Origin: Micromonospora_G sp044458865
GTDB lineage: Bacteria > Actinomycetota > Actinomycetes > Mycobacteriales > Micromonosporaceae
DNA length: 64,000 nucleotides
Direction: 5' to 3'
Assembly (NCBI RefSeq): GCF_044458865.1
Contig: NZ_JBITIH010000019.1
Location: forward strand, 98,971 to 162,970
The first letter of the stretch is position 1, and every line of letters begins with the position of its first letter. The notes beneath the pieces are model-generated. The model searched no databases, was not told the DNA's origin, and was given only the letters and a program-made list of their open reading frames with translations. Positions 31,977-40,665 of the stretch are shown here, one piece after another. The translations under genes and the position numbers were made by a program.

Positions 31977-33887
31977 ATGTCGTCGCCGATCGAATTCCTG
32001 GAGCTGCTGGCCCGCGAGGCCGCCGCGGTGGAGTTCGAGGGGCCGCTGCTCGCCGCCCGTGCCGCCGGTCTACCGGCCGAGCGGCTGGCCGAGCTGGAAC
32101 AGGCCAAGGTGGTCGCGCTGCGGGTGCGGGCGCTGCTGGAACGGCGGCGGCAACGCGAGGTCGAACTCTCCGGCCTGTACGACACCGCCAGCGACCTGGC
32201 CGGGCTGCGTGACCTGGACGCGGTGCTCCGGGCGATCGTGCACCGGGCCCGGCACCTGCTCGGCACCGACGTGGCGTACATGACGCTCAACGACGACGAG
32301 CACGGCGACACGTACATGCGGGTCACCGACGGTTCCGTCTCGGCCCGCTTCCAGCGGCTGCGGCTGCCGATGGGGGCCGGACTGGGTGGCCTGGTCGCGC
32401 AGACCGACACCCCGTACGCAACCGCGAACTACCCCGAGGACGCCCGCTTCCACCACACCGGCGAGATCGACGCCGGGGTCGGTGAGGAGGGCCTGGTCGC
32501 GATCCTGGGGGTTCCGCTGCGGCTCGGGCCGAGCGTGATCGGGGTGCTCTACGCGGCGAACCGGTCGGCCAGACCGTTCGCCCGGGAGGAGGTCGCGCTC
32601 CTGGTCTCCCTGGCCGCGCACGCCGCGGTGGCGATCGACACCGCCCGGCTGCTGCTGGAGACCCGGGTCGCGCTCGCTGAGCTTTCCGCGGCCAACGCCA
32701 CCATCCAGGCACACAGCGCGTCGGTCGAGCGGGCCGCCGCCGCGCACGACCGGATGACCGCGCTGGTGTTGCGCGGCGGTGGGGTCGAGGACGTGGCGGC
32801 GGCGGTGACCGACGTGCTCGGCGGGGCGCTGTTGGCGTTGGACGCCGAGGGCCGACTGCTGGCCCGGGTCGGCAGCATCGGTGAGCCGGACCGGGCGGCG
32901 CTGGTCGAGGCCGTGGTCGCCTCCCGGGCCGAGGGGCGCAGTGTCCGACGGGGACCGCTCTGGTACGCCGCCGTTGTCGCCGGTACGGAGAACCTCGGCG
33001 CCCTGGTGCTGCACCCCGACGACGAACTGGTCAACGCCGACCAGCGAATCCTGGAGCGGGCGGCACTGGTCACCGCGTTGCTGCTGCTGTTCCGCCGGAC
33101 CGTGGCCGAGGCCGAGGGACGGGTTCGGGGCGACCTGCTCGACGACCTGATCGCCCGCCCGGTACGCGACGCGGAGGCGCTGCGCAGCCGGGCCCGGCGG
33201 CTCGGGGTGGAGTTGGACGCGCCGCACGTCCTGGTGGCGGTCGGCGACGACGTGATCGCCACGACCGGTTCGGCCCGGCAGCGGGTCGTCTCCTGGGCGA
33301 CGACGTACGCCTCCAACCGGGGTGGGCTGGCCGCCGCCCGGGACGGTCGGGTGGTGCTGATGCTGCCCGGCCAGGATGCGGGTGCGGCGGCACGGGCGGT
33401 GGTCCGGGACCTGTCCCGGGTGACCGGTCGCCCGGTGACCGCCGGGTCGAGCGGCCCGTCCACCGGGCCCGCCTCGCTCGGTACCGCGTTCCGCGAGGCG
33501 GACCGCTGCCTGACCGCGCTCTGGGCGCTGGGCCGGGCCGGTGAGGGGGCGAGCACCGCCGAACTCGGCTTTGTCGGGCTCCTGCTCGGTTCGGTCACCG
33601 AGGACGGTGACCGGGACGTGGCGCGGTTCCTCGCCGACACGGTGGGGCCGGTGGTCGACTACGACGCCCGACGGGGCACCGCCCTGGTGAAGACGCTGGA
33701 GGCGTACTTCGGGGTGGGGGGCAGCCTGGCCCGCGCGGCCGAGCAGTTGCACGTACACGTGAACACGGTGACCCAGCGGCTGGAGCGGGTCGGGCAGTTG
33801 CTCGGTCCGGACTGGCAGAAGCCGGAGCGGGCGTTGGAGGTCCAGCTCGCGCTCCGGCTGCACCGCCTCCGTACGCCCACCACCTGA
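31977..33887 (+). CDS. GAF domain and PucR/CdaR-type helix-turn-helix regulator
   Basis: A 636-residue regulator. A coiled N-terminal segment (about 1-60) leads into a GAF sensor domain (about 70-220, with LPMGAGLGGLVAQTDTPYATANY and the GVPLRLGPSVIGVLYAANR strand), a middle GGDEF-like/CdaR region (about 385-500) and the C-terminal PucR HTH (LVKTLEAYFGVGGSLARAAEQ then HVHVNTVTQRLERV). PucR-family proteins control use of unusual carbon or nitrogen compounds. Sitting directly after the 3-hydroxybutyrate dehydrogenase gene, it likely regulates that pathway. An ATG at 31968 exists; the one at 31977 lies seven bases after a CACAAT box and is preferred. Confidence 0.85.
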   Translation: MSSPIEFLELLAREAAAVEFEGPLLAARAAGLPAERLAELEQAKVVALRVRALLERRRQREVELSGLYDTASDLAGLRDLDAVLRAIVHRARHLLGTDVAYMTLNDDEHGDTYMRVTDGSVSARFQRLRLPMGAGLGGLVAQTDTPYATANYPEDARFHHTGEIDAGVGEEGLVAILGVPLRLGPSVIGVLYAANRSARPFAREEVALLVSLAAHAAVAIDTARLLLETRVALAELSAANATIQAHSASVERAAAAHDRMTALVLRGGGVEDVAAAVTDVLGGALLALDAEGRLLARVGSIGEPDRAALVEAVVASRAEGRSVRRGPLWYAAVVAGTENLGALVLHPDDELVNADQRILERAALVTALLLLFRRTVAEAEGRVRGDLLDDLIARPVRDAEALRSRARRLGVELDAPHVLVAVGDDVIATTGSARQRVVSWATTYASNRGGLAAARDGRVVLMLPGQDAGAAARAVVRDLSRVTGRPVTAGSSGPSTGPASLGTAFREADRCLTALWALGRAGEGASTAELGFVGLLLGSVTEDGDRDVARFLADTVGPVVDYDARRGTALVKTLEAYFGVGGSLARAAEQLHVHVNTVTQRLERVGQLLGPDWQKPERALEVQLALRLHRLRTPTT

Positions 33888-33931
33888 GCCTGACCGGCGG
33901 TGGGGCGTACGGATCGATTCGACCGTGCCGG

Positions 33932-34582
33932 TCAGTCGGAGCTGACGGTGACGCCCTGGTTGGTGGCGACGGCCGGCTCGGCGGCGATGCCGGTGAAGAA
34001 GGCGTCGACCACCCGTTCGGACAGGTTCTCGTCGCCGAGCCTCGGGTGCCAGTTCAGCAGGCGCTGCAACAGCACCGGAGCGGTGAGCATGGCGAGGGCC
34101 AGCTCGATGTCGAGGTCGGGGCGGAGTTCGCCGCGCTCGATTCCCCGGCGCAGCACGTCCCGCATCACCTGCCGGCGCGGTTCGAGTATCTCCTGGTAGA
34201 GCCGGTGCATCGAGGTGTCGCGTTGGATCGTCGGCATCATGCACGGGAAGATCGACGCGGCGCGGGCGTCCGGGTTGTGGCCCACCGCGCTGAGCAGGAT
34301 CACCAGGTCCTCGCGGACGTCCTTGCCGTCCGGCATGGCCGGTGGGCCCTTGAGCGTGCGAAGCGTGTCGATGATCAGCGCTTCCTTGCCCGGCCATCGG
34401 CGGTAGATGGTCGCCTTGCCGACGCCCGCACGGGCCGCGATCGCCTCGATGGAGAGCGCCTCGATGCTGCTGCCCTCGGCAAGCAGGTCCAGGGTCGCTT
34501 CCATGATCGCCTCGTCGACGCGGGTGCTCCGCGGTCGCCCGGGCGACCGCGGAGCATCAGCGTTTGTGGTCATGTCGGCCAT
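33932..34582 (-). CDS. TetR-family transcriptional regulator
   Basis: A 216-residue repressor. The N-terminal HTH reads RVDEAIMEATLDLLAEG, IEAIAARAGVGKATIYRRWP and GKEALIIDTL, standard for TetR. The C-terminal domain is of the TetR_C_16/11 kind with RDVLRRGIERGELRPDLDIE. It lies eleven bases after the stop of the MFS exporter on the same strand, so the two are one operon. Palindromes with CGATAC half-sites upstream of the exporter are its probable operators. The ligand is likely a drug moved by the exporter. Confidence 0.9.
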   Translation of the reverse strand: MADMTTNADAPRSPGRPRSTRVDEAIMEATLDLLAEGSSIEALSIEAIAARAGVGKATIYRRWPGKEALIIDTLRTLKGPPAMPDGKDVREDLVILLSAVGHNPDARAASIFPCMMPTIQRDTSMHRLYQEILEPRRQVMRDVLRRGIERGELRPDLDIELALAMLTAPVLLQRLLNWHPRLGDENLSERVVDAFFTGIAAEPAVATNQGVTVSSD

Positions 34583-34592
34583 TGTTTCCGAC

Positions 34593-36173
34593 TTATGACG
34601 CGCTAGCCAGTTCCGGCGTGGCCGCCGGCTCGGGCTGGACGTGCGACTGGGTCGCCGCCCGTCCCGGCATCCAGCGGAGCACCACCAGGATGCCGAGGAC
34701 CACGATGACGGTCGAGATCCCCGAGGCCCAGTGCATGGCGGAGACGTACGCGTCGTTGGCCGCGCCGATCACGCCCTGTCCCGCCGGGCCGAGCTGGGCG
34801 GCGGCGCCGTACGCACCGGAGATCGACTCGTTCACCGCGTCCCGGGCCGGAGCGGGCAGCGCTCCGGTGGCCCCGGCGATCTGGTCCCGGTAGACGCCGG
34901 CGAGCACCGACCCGATCACCGCGACCCCGAGTGCGCCACCGACCTGGCGGATGGTGTTGCTGACCGCCGAGCCCACACCGGCCTTCTCCCGGGGCAGCGA
35001 GGACATCACCGACTCGGTGGCGGGCGCGACGATGTTCGCCATCCCGACGCCCTGGACGAAGAAGGAGACCAGGAGAACCCAGATCGGGGTCTCGGCGCCG
35101 ATGAAGGCGAACACGAAGAGCGCGAGCGCGGTCAGGGTCAGGCCGACCGCCGAGACGGCCTTGCCTCCGTACCGCTTGACCATGGCCGCGCTACGCGGGG
35201 CGAAGATCAGCTGCGCCGCGGCGAACGGCAGGTAGAGCAGGCCGGTGTGGAGCGGCTCGTAGCCCCGGACCAGTTGCAGGTAGAAGGAGCTGAAGAACAT
35301 CACGCCCATGGTGGCGAAGAAGGTCAGCCCGACCACCGCGACCGGAGCGGCGAACCGCGGCATCTTGAAGAGCCGGACGTCCAGCGACGGGAACTCGACC
35401 CGCCGCTCGTAGAGCACGAACGCTCCCAGCACCGCCAGGCCACCGATGATCGCGACCCAGACCAGTGGCCGGCCGAAGCCGTGCTCGCCGCCGTCGATGA
35501 TGCCGTAGCTCAGGGCGACCAGACCGATAACGGAGAGCAGGACACCAACCACGTCGATCTTGTTGGGGCGCGGGTCCCGCGACTCCGGCACCAGGATGGC
35601 GGCGGCCACCAGGCCGACCAGTACCACCGGCACGTTGATCAGGAAGACCGATCCCCACCAGAAGTGCTCCAGCAGCAGCCCGCCGAGGACCGGACCGATC
35701 GCGACCGCGAGGCCGACGGACCCGGACCAGACACCGATCGCACGGGCCCGCTCGCGGGGGTCGAAGACATTGGAGATGATCGACAGCGTGGCCGGCATGA
35801 TCGCGGCACCGCCGAGGCCCATCAGTGCCCGCGCGCCGACCAGTTGACCCGGGCTCTGGGCGTACGCGGAGAGCAGCGAGGAGAGCCCGAACATGGCAAG
35901 CCCGAAGAGCAGGAACCGCTTGCGGCCGAGCCGGTCGCCGAGCACTCCGAAGGTGAAGAGCAGGCCGGCGAAGACCAGCGTGTAGGAGTTGATCGCCCAT
36001 TCCAGCTCACCCTGGCTCGCGCCGAGCCCGTGCACCGGGTCGGACAACGTACGCAGGGCGACGTTGAGGATCGTGTTGTCGAGGACCACCACCAGCAGGC
36101 TGATCACCAGCACGCCAAGGATGGCCCAGCGCCGGGGATGCCCGGTGTTCTCGAATGGTTGTGGGTTCTGCAT
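34593..36173 (-). CDS. MFS drug exporter, DHA2 (14-helix, EmrB/QacA) family
   Basis: A 526-residue proton-driven exporter with about 14 transmembrane helices. Motif A is in FGVLGDRLGRKRFLLFGL, the DHA2 motif D1 region is LVVVLDNTILNVALRTL and motif C is SGSVGLAVAIGPVLGGLLLE. The ATG at 36173 (start MQNPQPFENTGHPRRWAIL) has GAGG six bases upstream and is preferred over 36206. It heads an operon with the TetR gene. Substrate is unknown; relatives export hydrophobic drugs or self-made antibiotics. Confidence 0.92.
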   Translation of the reverse strand: MQNPQPFENTGHPRRWAILGVLVISLLVVVLDNTILNVALRTLSDPVHGLGASQGELEWAINSYTLVFAGLLFTFGVLGDRLGRKRFLLFGLAMFGLSSLLSAYAQSPGQLVGARALMGLGGAAIMPATLSIISNVFDPRERARAIGVWSGSVGLAVAIGPVLGGLLLEHFWWGSVFLINVPVVLVGLVAAAILVPESRDPRPNKIDVVGVLLSVIGLVALSYGIIDGGEHGFGRPLVWVAIIGGLAVLGAFVLYERRVEFPSLDVRLFKMPRFAAPVAVVGLTFFATMGVMFFSSFYLQLVRGYEPLHTGLLYLPFAAAQLIFAPRSAAMVKRYGGKAVSAVGLTLTALALFVFAFIGAETPIWVLLVSFFVQGVGMANIVAPATESVMSSLPREKAGVGSAVSNTIRQVGGALGVAVIGSVLAGVYRDQIAGATGALPAPARDAVNESISGAYGAAAQLGPAGQGVIGAANDAYVSAMHWASGISTVIVVLGILVVLRWMPGRAATQSHVQPEPAATPELASAS

Positions 36174-36188
36174 CGACGCCTCTACCCC

Positions 36189-36273
36189 CGATACCCGTAT
36201 CGCCAATGCGATACGGAACAGACTCGTAACGAAAGGAGCCTAGTCCTCGGCAATGCGATACGAAACCGTATCG
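36189..36273. promoter_or_regulatory. CGATAC-type operators of the TetR/MFS operon
   Basis: CGATACCCGTATCG (36189-36202) is an inverted repeat with a 2-base spacer. CGATACG (36256-36262) pairs with CGTATCG (36267-36273) across four bases, and a lone CGATAC half-site is at 36209-36214. All lie just upstream of the exporter start at 36173, in an AT-richer promoter region. The different spacers mean the true operator may use overlapping half-sites. Confidence 0.65.
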
Positions 36274-36317
36274 TATTGTATTGTGATCGGGCTCACCCCG
36301 CGTCCCGCCGCGACACC

Positions 36318-37352
36318 TCAGTTCAGCGCGGACAGGGCGAGGTCGACGTCCTCGGTGGTCGAGTAGAGGTGGAACGAGGCCCGTACCCGACCGGCCCGGA
36401 CCGCGGCCCGAACACCCGCCGCCGCCAGCCGCTCCTGCGCCCCGGGCACGTCGACCGTGACGATCGCGCTGTCGCCCGGCGGGCGCCCCAGACCGGCGAG
36501 GAACCGGTTGGCCAGGGAGACGTTGTGCTCCCGGATCGCCGGCAGACCGACCTCGGCGAGCAGTTCCAGCGCCGGAGCCGCGCCGACAAAACAGAACCAG
36601 GCCGGCGACAGGTCGAACCGGCGGGCGTCGGCGGCGAGCCGCAGCGGAGGCCCGTAATAGGAGGCGTGCGGGTCCTCACCCGCGTACCAGTTCGCGGCCA
36701 ACGGGGTGAGCCGGTCACGCAGCCCTGGGGCGAGGTAACCGAACGCGGCACCACGCGGTGCCATCAACCACTTGTACGCACTCACCACCACCGCGTCCGC
36801 CAGGTGCGCGTCGAACGGTAGCCACCCGCAGCCCTGGGAGGCGTCGACCACCACCAGGGCGCCGTGCTCGCGGGCCGCCGCCACCACCGCGTCGTACTCC
36901 GCGACCGCCCCGGTGGCGGACTGGACCAGGCTGAACGCGACCAGGTCCGTATCCCCGTCGACCGACTCGGCCAGCCGGTCGGCCGGCACCGTCCGCACCC
37001 GTACGCCCCGCTCGCCCTGCACCAGCCAGGGGAAGAGGTTCGAGGTGAACTCCTCGGTCGGGGCCAGGACGTTCGTCCCCGCCGGCAACGCCGCCGCGAC
37101 CGGCGCCAGCAACTGGGAGACCGTGCTGCCGATCGTGACGTCACCGACCGGCACCCCGACCAGCCCGGCGAAGGCCCGCCGGGACCGCTCGGTCTGCTCG
37201 CCCCACCCCTCCCACGAGGTACTCCCGACCTGCCACTGCCCGAGCGCCGTCTGCAACGCCTCCCAGGCCGGTCGAGGCGGCAGCCCGTAGCTGGCGGTGT
37301 TGAGCCAGCCCGGCTCGGGACTCCACAACTCCTGCGCACGGACCAGCTCCAT
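36318..37352 (-). CDS. PLP-dependent aminotransferase class V-fold protein
   Basis: A 344-residue enzyme of the cysteine-desulfurase/isopenicillin-N-epimerase-like branch. The PLP lysine is in VVSAYKWLMAPRG, preceded by VVDASQGCGWLPFD, where Asp binds the pyridine nitrogen; the substrate arginine lies in the C-terminal RVRASFHLYSTTEDVD. It starts MELVRAQELWSPEPGWLNTA. No ribosome site precedes the ATG at 37352, but TATCCT ends seven bases before it, fitting a leaderless mRNA. Upstream codons to 37469 are unlikely coding. Substrate unknown; it is a single gene. Confidence 0.85.
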   Translation of the reverse strand: MELVRAQELWSPEPGWLNTASYGLPPRPAWEALQTALGQWQVGSTSWEGWGEQTERSRRAFAGLVGVPVGDVTIGSTVSQLLAPVAAALPAGTNVLAPTEEFTSNLFPWLVQGERGVRVRTVPADRLAESVDGDTDLVAFSLVQSATGAVAEYDAVVAAAREHGALVVVDASQGCGWLPFDAHLADAVVVSAYKWLMAPRGAAFGYLAPGLRDRLTPLAANWYAGEDPHASYYGPPLRLAADARRFDLSPAWFCFVGAAPALELLAEVGLPAIREHNVSLANRFLAGLGRPPGDSAIVTVDVPGAQERLAAAGVRAAVRAGRVRASFHLYSTTEDVDLALSALN

Positions 37353-37477
37353 GAGGGGCAGGATAGGCCGCCCCGGCGACTTTCCACGGACCCGCGATCC
37401 CCGGATCACCTGCCCCTGGATATCCACCGGGACCGGTGTGACCGTGGGAGCCGAACCACAGGGAAACACCGCTCAGT

Positions 37478-37569
37478 CCCAGTCGCTGCTGGTCTACACC
37501 GCCACCCCGGGCAGCGAGAGCTACGAGAAACTGCGACTGCTCTCGGTCGTCGCCAGCCAGGGCATCTGA
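37478..37569 (+). pseudogene. Possible C-terminal remnant of an XRE/DUF5753-type regulator
   Basis: The frame ending at TGA 37567-37569 reads LLVYTATPGSESYEKLRLLS. It resembles the last residues of actinomycete XRE-family regulators, which often end in a strand like LxVYTAxPGSPSxxALRLL. Nothing recognisable precedes it in the same frame, so if real it is a fragment. Weak evidence from one short motif. Confidence 0.25.
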
Positions 37570-37648
37570 TCGATGCCCTGGCGGAGCTGTGACAAAACCA
37601 TGACACGGTACGGGCAGGATCTTCATATCCTCGGCCGACCATTGGCGG

Positions 37649-38455
37649 ATGCGCTCGGGAACGTTGTACTCCTCGACTCCCCACCGCCCTTTGCCACGTC
37701 CGCCCGCCGAACGATCCGTGCCGGTCGGCTCCGGCTCGGGTCCGTCACCCGCCCGTCGGCTGCCCGAGGGAGCGGTCGGCTATCTCGCAGCCGCGCTCGC
37801 GTGCCTGATCGCCTTCGCCTTGACCTGCCGGGTGTTCCTCGGAACGCCCCGTGGCCAGGAATTCGACGGTCTCCTTCTGCCCCGGGCCGAGCAGGGCGGC
37901 GGGTACGAACAGCAGGGCGTCCTGACCGCGCCGGCGAAGGCCCTGCTGGCCTTCTTCGGCGACTACACCGTGTTGACGATCCTGGTCGCCTCGGTGTTGC
38001 TGGTGGGCGCGCTCAGTCGGCGCCTGTACGCGGGAGTGGCCGGGGTGTTCATGGTGCTCTGCGCCGTTGGTGTGGCGAGTGTGGCGAAGTCGGCGATACC
38101 TCGGCCGGAACTCGGGGTGGTGAACTCGACCACACACAACAGCTTCCCCAGTGGTCACGTCACCGCCGCGATGGCCCTGCTGCTCGCGTTCATGCTCGTG
38201 CTGCCGAACCGGGCCCGTTGGTGGTTCGCCCTTCCGGGCGCCGCCGGGGTCTCGGCGGTCGCCTCGGCCACGATGATCGCCGGTTGGCACCGGTTCAGCG
38301 ACGTCATCGGGGGCGTACTCCTCGCCGAGGTGCTGTTCTTCCTGGCCGCCGCCGCGCTGACGGTACGGCGGGCCATTCCCGGTACCGGGATCAGACTGAT
38401 CCAGGACCAAAAATTCCGGACATCAGTAGGTACAGGAGTCGTTTCAGGTATGTAG
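37649..38455 (+). CDS. PAP2-family membrane phosphatase
   Basis: A 268-residue integral membrane phosphatase. The three catalytic motifs are present in order: KSAIPRP (short form of KxxxxxxRP), NSFPSGHVTA (PSGH) and SATMIAGWHRFSDVIGG (SxxxxxxHxxxD). The membrane helices around them place the active site on the outer face. Such enzymes dephosphorylate lipid carriers (undecaprenyl pyrophosphate) or phosphatidate. The first 45 residues are Pro/Ser-rich and the exact start is uncertain. It lies 51 bases before a two-component system linked to envelope sensing, which may be functional. Confidence 0.88.
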   Translation: MRSGTLYSSTPHRPLPRPPAERSVPVGSGSGPSPARRLPEGAVGYLAAALACLIAFALTCRVFLGTPRGQEFDGLLLPRAEQGGGYEQQGVLTAPAKALLAFFGDYTVLTILVASVLLVGALSRRLYAGVAGVFMVLCAVGVASVAKSAIPRPELGVVNSTTHNSFPSGHVTAAMALLLAFMLVLPNRARWWFALPGAAGVSAVASATMIAGWHRFSDVIGGVLLAEVLFFLAAAALTVRRAIPGTGIRLIQDQKFRTSVGTGVVSGM

Positions 38456-38506
38456 GCGGAAATGCAGGAACTGCCACCTTCAGCCCGTGATGCGATAGTT
38501 GGCGAC

Positions 38507-39202
38507 ATGTCCCGAGTGCTCTTGATCGAAGACCACCAGACCGTGCGTGACGGGCTGCAACTCGCGTTGACCAGGCAGGGGCACACCGTGGAGGCGGTGC
38601 CGACCGGGGAACAGGGCCTGGCCCGGTTACAGGCGGCCCGCTCCGACGTCGTGGTGCTGGACCTCATGTTGCCCGGGATCGATGGATTCGAGGTCTGCCG
38701 ACGAATCCGTGCCGGCGGCGACCTGCCCATCATCATGCTCACCGCCCGAAACGACGACATGGACGTGGTCGCGGGTCTGGAAGCGGGCGCCGACGACTAC
38801 GTGGTCAAGCCGGTGCAGGCCCGGGTACTTGAGGCACGGATCCGCGCGGTGCTGCGGCGGGCCGGGGACAACCAGCGCCGAACCGGCGGGGATCGGATCG
38901 GGATCGAGCAGCACCGTACGCTGACCATCGACCGGGCCGCGCTCGTCGTACGCAAGGACGGGGCGCCGGTCGGTCTCGCCCCCACCGAACTGCGCCTGCT
39001 GCTCGAACTGTCCGGCACACCGGGTCGCGTACTGAGCCGTCAGCAACTGCTGGAGGCGGTCTGGGAACACGGCTACCTCGGCGATTCGCGGCTCGTCGAC
39101 GCCTGTGTCCAGCGACTGCGCGCGAAGATCGAGGACGATCCGGCGCGCCCGGTGTACGTGCAGACGGTGCGCGGGTTCGGCTACCGGTTCGGACCACTGT
39201 GA
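38507..39202 (+). CDS. OmpR/PhoB-family response regulator (CseB-like)
   Basis: A 231-residue regulator: receiver domain with the acidic pair E8/D9, phosphorylation site D52 (VVVLDLMLPG) and a lysine in DDYVVKPVQA; then a winged-helix output domain (LAPTELRLLLELSGTPGRVL, VDACVQRLRAKI, VRGFGYRFG). Its pattern resembles CseB of Streptomyces. The preferred ATG at 38507 is seven bases after a GATAGT box, so a leaderless mRNA is possible; an ATG at 38462 would add 15 residues. It overlaps the histidine kinase gene by four bases. Confidence 0.93.
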   Translation: MSRVLLIEDHQTVRDGLQLALTRQGHTVEAVPTGEQGLARLQAARSDVVVLDLMLPGIDGFEVCRRIRAGGDLPIIMLTARNDDMDVVAGLEAGADDYVVKPVQARVLEARIRAVLRRAGDNQRRTGGDRIGIEQHRTLTIDRAALVVRKDGAPVGLAPTELRLLLELSGTPGRVLSRQQLLEAVWEHGYLGDSRLVDACVQRLRAKIEDDPARPVYVQTVRGFGYRFGPL

Positions 39203-40665
39203 GCCGATGGCGGTGGATCGGTGGCAGGGCATGGGGACTGCGGGTCCGGCTTCTGGTCGCCTTCGTGCTGCTCGGCCTGACGACGACGGCCGCCGTCGCC
39301 GGCAGCGGCTACGTCCAGGCACGCGACGTCATCCTGCGCAAAGCCCAGGACGCGGCGGTCGACGCACTGGTGGACCAGGCGGGCAAACTCTTCCCGGTAC
39401 GGGACCTGCCGCCGACCCAGAACGAACTCGACGGGCTCGCCGAGACACTCTCCACCCGTGACGACAGCACGGTCGTGCTGTACCAGGAACGACGATCGGC
39501 GCTCGGCCCCCCACCCGAACTCCTCTCCCCGGACCTGCGCCAGGCGGTACGCGGCGGCCGGGTCGTCTGGCAACGCGTCTCCTACCAGGGGACACCGAGT
39601 CTCGTCATCGGGACCGAACTGATGCGCACCGGACCGGACGGCACGCCGGCCGCGTCCGGGCTGGAGATCTACCGGGTGCACAGCCTGCTGGCGGAGGAGC
39701 GGAGCATCGACCAACTCGCCGTCTGGGCGTGGCTCACCGGCGGGCTGTCCCTGGTGTTCGCGGTGCTGCTGGCGTCGCTCGCCGCCCGGGGCGTGCTGCG
39801 GCCGGTGCGTGAACTCGGGCGGGCGGCACGACGGCTGGGCGACGGCAACCTGTCGAGCCGACTCACCATCGGCGGCTCCGACGAACTCGCCGACCTGGCG
39901 CGTACCTTCAACCACACCGCCGCGACCCTGGAACGGTACGTCGGTGAGCTGCGCCGGATGGAATCCGACGCGCGACGTTTCGTGGCCGACGTGTCCCACG
40001 AGCTACGTACCCCGTTGGCCGCCATGACCGCGGTCACCGACGTGCTCGACGAGGAGGCCGCCGCACTCCCCGGAGACGCCGGCAGGGCCGCCCGCCTGGT
40101 GAGCCAGGAGACGCAGAACCTCACCAGGCTGGTGGACGACCTCATCGAGGTCAGCAGGTTCGATTCGGGCACGGCGGCGCTCGCGCTCGACCCCGTCGAC
40201 GTGGCCACGGCGGTGACCGCGACCCTGCGCGCCCGAGGCTGGTCCGACCAGGTGGAGGCGGAACTGCCCACGGGGGTGACGGCCCGCCTGGATCCGCGCC
40301 GGTTGGACGTGATCGTCGCGAACCTGGTCGGCAACGCGCTGCGGCACGGCGCCCCACCGGTCTCCGTACGGCTGCGCACCGAGCCGGACTGGATCGTCCT
40401 GGAGGTCGCCGACCGTGGACCGGGCCTCGACGCCGAGGTGCTGCCGCACGTCTTCGACCGGTTCTACAAGGCGGACACCGCCCGGACGCGTTCCACGGGC
40501 AGCGGCCTCGGCCTCGCGATCGCCTGGGAGAACGCCCGGCTGCATCGCGACGCGGAGCGCCACGGCAGCCTGGTGGCCGCCAACCAGCCGGCCGGCGGCG
40601 CGGTGTTCACCCTTCGCCTGCCGCGCTGGTCAGCCGATCCGACGGACGAGGAAGGAGACAGGTGA
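39199..40665 (+). CDS. HAMP-type sensor histidine kinase (CseC-like)
   Basis: A 488-residue kinase. TM1 is about residues 14-34, an extracytoplasmic sensor about 35-172, TM2 about 173-196, a HAMP domain to about 250, the HisKA box DVSHELRTPL with phosphorylated H267, and a HATPase domain (NLVGNALRHG, EVADRGPGL, GSGLGLAIAWE). It is sandwiched between its response regulator and a lipoprotein gene, each overlapping by four bases. The layout suggests an envelope-stress sensor whose signal may be tuned by the lipoprotein. Confidence 0.93.
   Translation: MSRWRWIGGRAWGLRVRLLVAFVLLGLTTTAAVAGSGYVQARDVILRKAQDAAVDALVDQAGKLFPVRDLPPTQNELDGLAETLSTRDDSTVVLYQERRSALGPPPELLSPDLRQAVRGGRVVWQRVSYQGTPSLVIGTELMRTGPDGTPAASGLEIYRVHSLLAEERSIDQLAVWAWLTGGLSLVFAVLLASLAARGVLRPVRELGRAARRLGDGNLSSRLTIGGSDELADLARTFNHTAATLERYVGELRRMESDARRFVADVSHELRTPLAAMTAVTDVLDEEAAALPGDAGRAARLVSQETQNLTRLVDDLIEVSRFDSGTAALALDPVDVATAVTATLRARGWSDQVEAELPTGVTARLDPRRLDVIVANLVGNALRHGAPPVSVRLRTEPDWIVLEVADRGPGLDAEVLPHVFDRFYKADTARTRSTGSGLGLAIAWENARLHRDAERHGSLVAANQPAGGAVFTLRLPRWSADPTDEEGDR

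Noticed and set aside
32070..34397. A 775-codon minus-strand frame across the PucR-type regulator
   Set aside because: Crosses two real genes and has low-complexity antisense composition.
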